Assembly (NCBI RefSeq): GCF_037975245.1
Contig: NC_092574.1
Location: forward strand, 9,647,713 to 9,711,712
DNA from: Apostichopus japonicus
Lineage: Eukaryota; Echinodermata; Holothuroidea; Aspidochirotida; Stichopodidae
Reading direction: 5' to 3'
DNA length: 64,000 nucleotides
In this document: in pieces, positions 15,601 to 27,600 of the stretch
Position numbering within the stretch: the first letter of the stretch is position 1
Layout of the letters: each line of letters opens with the position of its first letter
Notes under the pieces: model-generated
Told to the model about the DNA's origin: nothing
Databases searched by the model: none
Seen by the model: the letters and a program-made list of their open reading frames with translations, nothing else
Made by a program: the position numbers and the translations under genes

Positions 15601-18600
15601 TTGGAATGAAGACAACTTTGTTTTCTTCTCAGAAAAACCTTTGATTCATTATTTCACTACAGTGGCAACTATTATTTGGCTGTTTTCCAAACCAGTTTTG
15701 GAACTCCTGACGGAAATCACCTTTATAGCCTTTAGATAAAAGAAAAAAAGAATTGGGTCTTGGCAACTTAGGCAAACTGGCTGTAAGAATATGTAAATAT
15801 TCACACACAATTATATGGATCCCCCTGCCATTAAAACTTGGTCTGTGTGTTAAATAGACCGGGTATTTTATGTACAGTGCATTCCAATAGAGTAAAAGTT
15901 TCTGTTCCATAAAATGTTTCATTTGCAAACCTATTGACAACCTGTGTATTGCCTAACTTTGTTAAACAGTTGTTCCTGTTTTGATTTCGGTCCTCTAGTT
16001 TTTTAGCGGACTTTTTTTTTCAGGCACAGGTTATCATTCTTAATTCCATCGGTTCTGTAGGCATTGGAGTCACCGAGGGTTTAGCAAAATGCATTAAAAT
16101 ACTATTGTGCAGAAAGTTTGGAAATTTCATTTAAAAATCTTCTTCTAGGAAAGAAGTAGGCATGCTAGTAGTTTAGTGTGAGTTTGGAACTTAGGCAAAC
16201 TAACTGAACGAGTGCTGAGAGTGCTGAAATTTGTCAGTGGATTTTATACAGAGGCCAAGTAAACATAACAATATACTGTACGGGCTGATAGGAAGTACGA
16301 CTCGAAAAGATTCGCTTTTGGCCCATGAAAAACAGGAGATCTATAACTGCATGAACTTTCTTGTAGTTTTATTCATTTTTCATTAATTCATTCATTTATT
16401 TATCACCACAGTGCAACTAAATACAAAATAATACATATAAGTAAATCAAACAATTATAGGAACAAATCAAGAAGTTTGTATGTGGTCCAACCAAATATGT
16501 AATTGGCTGATGTTGCTTAAATCATCTTAAAGGGAGTGAATTAAGACTTGTGCACAAAGAAACATCTGATGCCGGTTATCTGACCTAGTTTCGAATAAGG
16601 GTGTAGCAGAAGTGTTAGACACCACCATCGATCCCAGAAAATACACACACAGCTTGCTACCATTGGTAATTAAACACAAGTGTACAGGCAATACATACAG
16701 CTACGGTCAGTACCCACAACACAGTGTACATAGCAGCGATGGACATCTCTGGTCTAGATAAAGATAAGAAGGTATCACGTTTCATTACTGTCTGCATTTT
16801 GTAGCGAAAAGAAACAAACGGCACTTGCAAGCATCGGAAAGTTAACTTTTTCAGAAGGCGGCACACGATTTGGGGCGAGTCTGTAATGCTTTTAAAGTAG
16901 ATAAACAGATTATTTAACAGTTCCTTTGGTTTTTATTGGTTTAGAACATAACACAACAATAGAGAATTATTTAAGCTATGGGTGGAAGTGGCGTCTTGAA
17001 GTATAAATTTTAATTTTAATAGTTAGTATAAATGAAAATGGAACCACGCAAAGATCTGTTTTTCATCTAGCTTCTGGAAGTATATTCACTAATTTCATGC
17101 CAACATTGACCGTACAGTCTGGAGTGCAGTACAGCATTGTGCAGTCGAAGGTAACATTACTTCCTTCACAAAGTTGGCCCATGTAGTATTTACAGATCAT
17201 ATACAGATGTAACTCCCTGGTACTTAATTTAATTGTGTGATATTAAAGCCAAGAAGATCATAACAAACGGTTTTACAGCCCAATAGTATTCTTTGTTGAA
17301 AATGAATGGTGATAGTTCCTATTAAAGTTTTGAGTGGATGTTTAACCTTTGATCATATTTAATATGGATCAACATTGGTGACATTGGATGTACCCCAGCT
17401 TCACCTCAACATACCTATGTTTATTACAGACCCTGGCTGAGATAAATGCAAAGTTAATTATAGCAAAGCACTGTCATCATGATTTGCAAAAGTAAACAGG
17501 GACCACCGTTTTGGGGGTTTTTTTTCTCCTACGATTCATCACGTCAATTAGACTTTGACAGAGCTCTATGAAATATGGATCTAATCTTAATTGTTGCGAT
17601 ACTTGACAATACAATGCTATATATAATTACTGATCTATGTCATTGTCCTGACATTAAAAGATACTGTTGCTTACTACAGCACCTACACTTCATGCAGTGC
17701 AACCCAGGGCAGGTACGTAGGCCATGTTATATCATCGTTGTGTAGAGTTAGGAAATGTTGCCTAAGTAAAAAACGAGGTGAATGTATCTACTGTAGGTGT
17801 GTCTATTCTGTTTGTATGTATTTAAAGTCAAGTTTTGATCAGAAGTCAAATTATAGTTCAGTATAGTTGACTTTAATTTCCACAGTTTAACTGCACATGA
17901 CAAATGCTAATAGCATTATAAATTACTTTTTTGGTAAGCTATTTAGTTATAGTAATTATGCAAGCATCAGCATATAAAAAAGTAGCCTTTAGAGTATTAT
18001 ACACTCATCAGTATATATAAACAGTAGCCTAACGGTATTAGGCTATAAATAGTGCATACTAAAGGTTATCCTACAGGTACGAAATGAAAATAATACAAAT
18101 CGGCTATATACATTAGCCGAAGCTGTTGCTAAGACTACTACACTACTACTCTTCCGGCTCGTGACCTTGGGAGACTCCAGTTAGTTCAGAATGCTGCAGC
18201 GAGACTTGTCACTAAGATAAAGCGCAATGACCATCAGCACATTACACCAGTTCTCCGAGATTTACATTGGCTACCGATTAGAGACAGGGTTGTTTTCAAA
18301 GTCTCGCTTCTTACATACAAAGCCCTTAACAATCAGGGACCTACTTACATCTCTGAACTTTTATTGCCTTACACACCACCCCGGTTACTTCGTTCTGCAT
18401 CTCTTGCCCTACTGGAGCCCCCCAAGAACACCAACACATCTTTCTACGGTCACCGAGCCTTTGCAGCAGCAGCCCCAGACATTTGGAACAAGCTCCCGGT
18501 TGACATCAGAACCGCTCCATCTGTGACTGTTTTTAAGAGCCGTTTAAAAACATATCTTTTTAACAATGACATTTCATAACTTTTTCCATACTTTAACTTT

Positions 18601-21600
18601 CTTATACCTTTATCCGCTTTTTTAAAAAGTTAAAAGTTGAAGTTGAAGGTTTACAGTCTTGTATGAGGCTAATGCCTCCTCACATGACTTTACAACTTAA
18701 CCCCTGGTCATTGGTAACTTGTCACACCCACACACCAAAGTGTGCACAATTCAATCAATCTCTCCTGGGGCACCACAGTGCACCACAACCACGTGTCCCC
18801 CGGGGGACTTCCCATAGGGTGCAGCCACAAACCGGCGCACACAACTATATTTACAAGTTACCTCGCAGGTCCCCATTTATACACCTGGGTGAAGAGAGGC
18901 AATGGAGATAAAGCGCCTTGCCCAAGGACACAACGCAATGATCTGGCCAGGGCTCGAACCTGTAATCCTTAGATCACAAGTCCACTGCCTTAACCACTTG
19001 ACCACAATGCCCTTTTTACCATGTCTATTTGTATCTCCTGTTCTTTTAGGTGTTTTTTTAGTGTTTTTATTCGTTGTTTGATTTTTTGCAGTTTTGTAGT
19101 TTTGTATTTTTCTGTTTCACCTTTTACTGTAAAGCGCTTAGTGGCCTTTGTGATGTTAGGCGCTATATAAATGCTTTATATTATTATTATTATTTTACAC
19201 TGTATTTGTATAGTTATGATAATTATTATTATTATTACTATGTATTTGATAGAGCGCTCTACAAAAGATCACAGTGCTTTACAGATACAAAAATAAACTA
19301 CACAATAAAAACAAACACCAATCCTAAACACAAGCAAAAAAGCAAACATTTCTGAACAGTAAATAAATATGTTTTCATGAGACCTTTGAAGACCGAGATG
19401 GAAACCGCCTCACGAATACCCTGCACAGGCAGCTGGTTCCAGAGACGGGGTTGAATAGCATTGCCACAGTATTAATAGCATTGCCACGGTATTAATGCTA
19501 ATAAATGTGTATCACAAAATTTACTTCAGCCTCCTCTCTTACCTGTCTACACACTACTTATGCACTTTCCTTATTTACCTCACTTACTTTCTGGTAACAT
19601 GTTAGCATGTAATACCATCATATATAATTGTCACACAGAATCCAATACTGTTGTTCAGTTTCGCTCAGCCTGAAAAGTAAATAACTTAATATAAGTACTT
19701 TGTGATAGGTTGTGTGATAAGGTCATTGCTTTCAGTGACACTAACTATGTACATAATCTTTAAATTTCTATGAAACATTTAAAAAAAACTTTAAAAAGAG
19801 CTAACAGACTATTTCATTATACACCAAAGTCATGCCACGTAATGGTGGAATTAGTCATAGGGTTTGTAAAATGAATAAAAAATGATGCATTATATCTTGC
19901 GTATTAATAATTGCTAATTAATAAATCTCCAAGGAGCAACCAAGTAATGATTTCTTCAATGTTGTAAGGCAGAAGGGGATAAAACTTCATCTAATTATGT
20001 GTGAAATAATCATATTTTATAGACAAAGAGAATCTATACAAAAGATTCTCCCTCACAATGCTTTAACTGTCACCATTCCTTTTTGGTGAACATCTGTATC
20101 TGTTTTTATTGTAGATTTTGTGTTCATTTTCTCCAAGTTACTAGTGAGTACTAAATATGTATAGCTATAAGGCAGTATTGTAATCTATTAAGTTTGGCCA
20201 TTGATTTGGGGGGAGGGGGTGGGGGTCGGGAGGGTGGGTGGTCGGGGGTGGGAGAGCATGTTTACTGAAGGAGAGGTTAATTGTGACTCACAGAGGAAGA
20301 GGAAGTTACATTCATCATTTTTAACTTTCCTAGTTTAAACTGATGCAACTCCACAAGAGATAGTTTTGCCAAATTTTCCCTTGGGTAAAGGCCAGGGCTC
20401 ATTCATAAATGAATGACTCTCCATCAGGTATTTTGTTACCCTTTGCTAGAGATTGTGTCTTGATATGTACAGTTTGCCATTCATAATCTCATCAAATTAT
20501 TTTTAAGTATATAAACTTTTTTTTTCTTACTTAACTCACAGCTCGAGGACCCAGATGATATGGGATCCACTATAGGACAGGAAAGTAAGACCGATGGAGG
20601 TCCGTCAAGTCCAACATCCCTCCTAGTAAGTCAAACTCATTCAATTTTCTACTCTGTCCTAAGAGGATTGCTCCCTCTTTTACCCCATCTAAATTCTAGT
20701 TGAAATAATTGAGGGATGCACTCAGGAATATTTGAGTGCTGGACGGATTTGTGCGGTAGTGTGACCCAAGTCCTAAGGTAAGGGTCTCAGGGGTGGGGGG
20801 TACCCCGTCCTCTTTGGAAACATTTTGGCAAATGAAGTATGCTTAGATGGCAAATCTTTTTCCTATTCTGGCGCTAACTCCTGTGCCAAGTGTTCAACCA
20901 TATTTTGGTAATGGTAAAATTTGTTAAATTAATCATCAAGAAAAAGTGTAGGGGGGAACTGTTTAAAGTACTGTTTGTGCGGGGCGGTATTTAGAACTGC
21001 TGGGCTTAGCCGCCCGCCGGGCGTGAACACGTCCTTGATATTGAGCAGAACTTGGGTGGAAAATTAAAAAAGTTACAAAAAAGTACTTTGCATGTGAGCA
21101 TAGATTTAGAAGTTCAAGATCAATTTATCCTAAATGTGTGGGATCTATGGTAAGCATATGCTGTTAGTAGTTAAAATGACATTCTACTTCAAACCCGTAG
21201 AGAATAGCCAGTCAGAAACATTGTAGTTAATGTAGTAACAATGAATTAATTGTGAAGGAAACGCCAACAGGCAGAGAATTAGAGCCCGAGTAGGCAAATT
21301 ATTTAACGACGGGAGTAATATTTTTGTGAAATGTTTGACAAAATATGGTTTACTTGTTTAGTCATACATATCGGTCAAAAATTTCGCTCACATTTTTGTG
21401 TTACAAAATTTGTAAAATGATGTACAATTCACCACTCATGTACCTGTCTCCTCCATACAAATGCACTTTCCCTTCTGTTTTACTCCAATAAAGTCGATGA
21501 CTATCAGCAATATCAGCAGTGCTGTAGCCCCATTATCCACCTGTAAAGCGTTCCGTTATCGCCGAATTACTTTCAAACGTTGCTGGTTTCGAGAGTACAT

Positions 21601-24600
21601 TAATGATGTCGATCGGTTGAATTGGATTATTCACTGGTCTTAACGTAGCTAATATACCCATATATTTAATGAGCTAATGAACGTTTGCTGGTCCGGAGAC
21701 ACAAAACGATCCCACTGTTTCACAGTCCTTAATCGTGGCCATTAATGTCATCATGGGATTAGCTTTGAATTCAAACAGATACTTCCAAGAAATATTCAAA
21801 TAACTAGTAGTAAAAAGGAGAGCAAAATAATTCCAGATATTCCTGGAATGGAAATTCTATAGAAATACAGAACAGTCTACTTTTAACCTGCTGAACTACC
21901 ATGATCTATGTTTTTTGTAGACTCAAACAAGTCTATCAGCAAGTAGCTACAGAAGTGTATTTCATCACTAGTTAGCTTTTACTAAGCAATATTACATTAA
22001 TTTTGGGGGTTTTTTTCATCTTCATCAGGCTCCACCCTTGTCGCCTCGTCTCAGAGGCGGGAGCATATCCAGTACTATAAGCCGGCGTTGCCAGATGCTA
22101 TCAAATGACTCTTACCTTAAAAACCTTTTCTGCTGCCCTATCAACAAAACTTACCGCATTCCCACGGCCGGAGGAGAGACCATCCAAGTCCAGGAGATCA
22201 TGGAGGAGACCAAACTGTCTTATTATATTCCAGCAGAGATGCTGTAAGTTTGTACCACAGTTTCAGCCTCTCAGTTGTATTTTTCATTGAGTTGGTGGGA
22301 TTGCTATGATATCATGATATGATGTGATGTGATATGACATATGATATGATATTATGATATGATATATGATATGATGATGATATGATGATGACAGCACAAG
22401 TATGCAAACACAAAATTATATATATATATATATATACATACATATATATAATATATATCTATAAGATAGTATACGTATGTGGTAACCTACAACATGTTGT
22501 TACTTGAGTTTGGACGCAAACGATCAAGTAACCTTATTTCTTCCTAGCAGGGCTGGGCGGTCTTGTTACCATGGCGATACTTTGTGATGAGCTCAGTGTT
22601 TGTTTATTCTGTCCTTGGAACATAAGATTGCCAACCTTTCTTCTACCGATGCCGATGTAAGACTTTACTAGATTCTGTGGCTGATGTGACTTGGGCTTTT
22701 TATACTATTGCGCTGGTTAAACATTGCCCATGTTAGGGAGCAACTTTCTGTATATCTACAGAACTGCATGATCCAGGGGGCTTGGTGATGATTGAACATC
22801 TCCTAAAATGTAAAGAAATGTTTTTGATATTGACAAAAGATCAAAGATAAAATGCCATGTAATTGGAGCTGAGATAGCTGCTATATTTCTCCTGCGTGGG
22901 ATGACGTCATTGCACCCACCAGGAAGTACATAGTTTCAATTCTATGTTATTAGAGCTGAGATAGCTGTCATGCTTGTCCAGTGTGGGATGCTGTCATTGT
23001 GCCCACCAGGAAGTACAGTTTTAGTTTTCCAGCTCAATGTGACAAAATAACTGTTGTTTATGTGATTATTGACAGTGGGTTTGGTGAATTTTGAACACTG
23101 TCATATTTCAAAGCTTATATGATATGCAAGCATTGCTTTTTTCATTGATTTAAACAAAGGAATTAATAAAGTTAGACTTGCTCAAGTGTTTGGTCTTGCA
23201 TATATATATATGTATATATATATAGATAGATACATATATATATATATATATATATAGATAGATACATATATATATATATATATATAAATATAGATAAATA
23301 TAGATATATAGATATATATTTATAAATATATAGATATAGATAGATAGATAGTTAGATATATATAGATATATATATAGATATAGATAGATAGATAGATATA
23401 TATATAGACAGATGTATTCGACATCTTGATGTGCTCAAATCAAGGTCGTTATACCTGTGTGTGACAATTCATCTTTAGTTAGCATCTCCTTTAAAGTTGG
23501 GTTTATATCTCCATGGTTTTCTCCAATTTCCACTAAAGATTCGTGAGACAATAAGCAAAAGCCCTGAAATGAGAAACTTGCTTGATCGGCAGTTAGGTCT
23601 CTCTCACTCGGAACCTGAAATAAACTTGCATTACACATGTCCAAGCGGCTGGCAAGATTTCTCTGCAAATGGTTTAACTCTATGGTAATGTGCACTGATC
23701 GGCATCTCTAATCTCATACGATGTGCAATATCTTTTTTATTTGTCTTTCTGTTTAGATCACTGTACAAAGCAGAAGAGACCAAAATAGTGGACCAGCTTG
23801 TCAAACTTGGAAAGGTCAGAATTTTAAGATTATTGATTGAAAAAGAAAGAGAAGAGAAAACAAAAAGGCAAATCAAATCAAAAGTGTGGAAACCATACCC
23901 CCCCCCACCCTGGATGGAGCTCTCACACCCCCCTATATTAAGCTCTCATAACCCTCCCCCCCCCTAGATGGAGCTCTGATACCCCCTAGATTGAGCTCTT
24001 ATACTCTTAGTAGATACAGTCTAAAATAACTTTGTGATCTATGAATGTCGGTACTGGTCGACTGTCAGTTGCCAGCCGTGTAGTTGAAGACCCATATAAC
24101 AATAATTATCATGTTTTAACAATAGTTGTAAAGTAATTAAACTTGTACAAAGCAGTGATTTGTTAAGTTGATCTCGACGAAAGATATTGTTTATTTTTAA
24201 AACCAGTTTAGTTTTGTTTCTTTAATTACCGCTGTAAAGTATCCCCATCTCCTCTCCCACCCACCCCCCCCCCATCCCTTTCCTGGCCCATAACGGTTGT
24301 GTGCAATGGTTGATTATAATTCAGCATTAGAAGGGATCAATGTGAATAGTGTATTAACAAATAAAGCCCATATTCTCATCTCATTAGTTATTGTTTTTTT
24401 TTTTTTGGCTTTGTCAGATGGCTGTTGAATGGGAGAGGGCCAAAGATGCTGTGGTAGAAGTGCATTTCGATTTAAAGACCGATTACTCAAAAGTACTGGA
24501 ATATGTCCGAAAACTACAAAGCAAAGGTTTGATCAAACTCAATGTCATGGTTTCGTTCTTCTTGTAGGAGGTGGTCGGTGTGCCGGGTCGGTGGGAGGGG

Positions 24601-27600
24601 TGGGGGGGGCAAGGGGGATATTGAGGCGTAGTGTATATCTCAGATCATATCTTTCCAAAATTATGTACAGGTACAACAAAGAAATATCAAAATGATCTTA
24701 CAGTACTGATTTCGCTTAACTCCCGTTGAAAAAAAATCAACGATCGATAAAAAACGTTGAAAATCGATAAAAAAAGTTGAAAATCGGTTAAAAACGAATA
24801 ATTTCGTTGACAAGATTTAGACTACTGCGGGCACGGGTTGTCAACGAAGTTTCAACGAAAATTCCACGAAAGTTATCGCGATCAAAAACCGCAAAGGCTA
24901 TTCTAGACATATCAAGGTTGTGACTTGCGTTGAATCCTTAGTTTAACTACAGCCGTTTTCAGACTCTACCAGAAGTTGTACAGTAGAGGAATATTACAAA
25001 TGTTACAAAAGTTTGATTGTAGATAGAGTAAGTTCTTTACTAGGTGTTTGAAAAATGATTTGGCTAGGATAATAAAAACTAGTCTTGATCGATCGTAATA
25101 AGCACATTCTACGACTCTTAAGTTATAGGCTAGTATTAAACTAAGATAAGTTTAGGTTAGCTCACCAAGGAACGCAGCGTCAGAAAAACTAGAAATAAAA
25201 AAAATATCCACAATGAAACAGTCGTAGCTGGATATCAAAGAGATCTTTATTTCCAATAAATTCCTGTGTTACTTGACGTACTACAGTACCGTTTACTACG
25301 GAACATCACTCACTAAACAAACTTTTCTGAGAGCGCATTCCGTACAAAAAATCTCCCCCAGCTTCAATGCACGCAAAAATAAAAAAACATCCTGTTATTT
25401 TCCCCCTAACCCGTTACTGTAAGTTGCCCGCGAATGCAGATGGACTGCCCTGGTATTTAGGTCGCAGCCTGGGTCTGGGCCACCTGCAGTTTGCTGCTAA
25501 CATGTGTATTCCCTACCCTGGATATCCCCACCACCAAACTTTTTTTGAGAGGCTTAGTCCAATCATAAACCTGGCTTTGTCAAATTCACGCCTACCATCT
25601 GTTAATTAGCATAGTATTTATCTGAACCTTTGGCTGGCTGCCTCTAGAAGCAAACATTATTTTACCCCTACTGTTCGTAATGGAATGGATGTTACCTGAA
25701 AACCAAATATTCATTCATATTATAAGTAGAACAATCCAGCAGGGATAGAAAGTTTATCTTGAATGAACCAATCAGAAGTCGTGCTATTATTAAAACTTGA
25801 AACACCTGGCCAGCAAGAGAGTTGCAAACAATTGTATCCATGACTACTAAGAAAATAAAGCAGTGACTTTGGGGCCCACGTTGGGTAGAAATCTGTGGAA
25901 AATGAATATATTTTCATTGCTTATTTGAGTATTGTATATTGGGAAGAGCTGATCAAACATTAGTAGGGAGGGCTTTCAACTGGCCTGACGGCTTTCAACT
26001 GGCCTGACGGCATGTACATTTAATTTAATGAGAAGGGGGAGTTTTTATGAGTCTCCCGGTATGCGTCACATGAGAAGTAAATGTTTTTGTTTTTCGGTTT
26101 TATCATCGTTTTTCAAGTGGAACAGCTCATAAAATCATATCAAATGAAAATAATACATATTTGAATATCCTTCCTTAGTTTTACTAATCAGGAATGTTTA
26201 ATAAAGCATGCAATGCATCGTTCCAAAAAGGTAATTTTAAAGTAGAATTGAAAATGAACGACATAAAACAACATCTGTGAAGCGTGTGGAGCACAACTTT
26301 GAATATTCGTTGTGAAAGAAAACATAGCGAACGATGCTTATTGCGTACAGTAAATAAATTTCGCGGAACTGGTATAGAGAAATTACGTACTGCAGCTTAC
26401 GTCAGAGAAGCTCATAAATGACACAGGTGGATAGAGCGCATCAAAATTCGGTTTAGGAAATCCCTATACTGCCGACAAAAGTCGATATCTCCTTCCGTTT
26501 TCGAGTTATATGCGATTTTGTGTTTTTGCGATATGGTTTTTAGTATATTTTCATTCAATAAGGTCGTTTTTGTCAACGAGGTAAATGAATCTGGAGGATT
26601 CATGTCAATTGGGTGCGCGCGTACCATGTATGGAGGGTCATGTGATGTGTTCCAGGGTGGTACTATACTGATATTTCTCTGTAGCAGTTCGAGAACAATG
26701 TTAGTGACTTCGTGAAAGATTGGTCGGTTCGGACATGAGAACTAACGGCATAAGAAGGTACTGGTACTTCAGGCCTACGAAATAGTGCTAATATGCTAAC
26801 GTTCAACCTTATTCTCTTCAATGAAGGCAGACTTTCTACATAATCTTACTTATTAATACAGCTCTAGGGGCAAGCTTTGTCTCATATGGCCTAACGTTAT
26901 TACTACACGCTATAAGTGAATGTAGAAATGGGAAATGTGGGGAAATGTTTAGTTCAGTGCAACCACGGAATTCTCCATGGAACAGAGCCTAATGCTGCTC
27001 GACGGGAATATAGCTATCACGTTAGGCTACAAGCACGGTTATTGCTAGGTAACGGGTGTCGTCTGCTGCTCTAAGCACGCAAACACATTTACGTACTAGT
27101 TGGGTGAAATCATCATGCGTAATAGGGAGAGTAGTATATTAGTACCCCCCTGGAACACATCACATGACCCTCCATACATGGTACGCGCGTACGCGCGTAT
27201 TTACTGTGTGATAGTTCCTCCAGATTCATTTACCTCGTTGGTTTTTGTGTGTGTTTAAGTAAGGGTGTGACCCAACAGATATTTCGCTAACCGTTTCACC
27301 GTATCGCCTGCCGGTCGGTTTAACGTTTAAACGCCGTTTCCCGATCGCGGTTTTTTTCGACGCACGGTCACTCGACTTTTAATGAAAATAGGACATAATG
27401 AGTACAATAATTAAGGTTTTTTCCCCAGCAGGTAGCAATTCAGGCAACAAGACACTCGATCAATGTATGTTAATTACTAATTAGGCCCAATAATATTGCA
27501 AACCTTTCGTGTAATAATTGCTGAAAAGAATAACACACATGATCAGTATTCGTGGTGTTCAGAAGTTCAGATCACTGAATTTATATCACTCGGCCTTCGG

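Larger units (their letters stand above)
603..20541 (+). other. 19.9-kb INPP4 intron a-b
   Basis: The largest intron of the window. Apart from the repeats listed separately (1495-1697, 6252-7040, 7443-7745, 9489-9525, 11514-11779, 12231-12250, 13896-13985, 14871-15447, 16531-16891, 18151-19200, 19205-19465) I see no exon or RNA gene. Stretches 1700-6250, 7750-9480, 9530-11510, 11780-13890, 15450-16520 and 16900-18150 look like ordinary AT-rich intron with short G, C and AT tracts and no convincing ORF on either strand. Confidence 0.7.
22244..23756 (+). other. INPP4 intron c-d
   Basis: 1.5 kb, rich in microsatellites (22303-22392, 22416-22458, 23199-23410) and with an 87-bp tandem duplication (22857-23030). 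Frames at 23435-23695 are open on both strands but not in splice phase with the gene. Confidence 0.6.

Noticed and set aside
23435-23695. Overlapping open frames on both strands, one with acceptor- and donor-like edges (23539-23684)
   Set aside because: Inserted between exons c and d it is out of phase and gives an early stop after five codons, and no domain is recognisable. It could at most be a poison exon.
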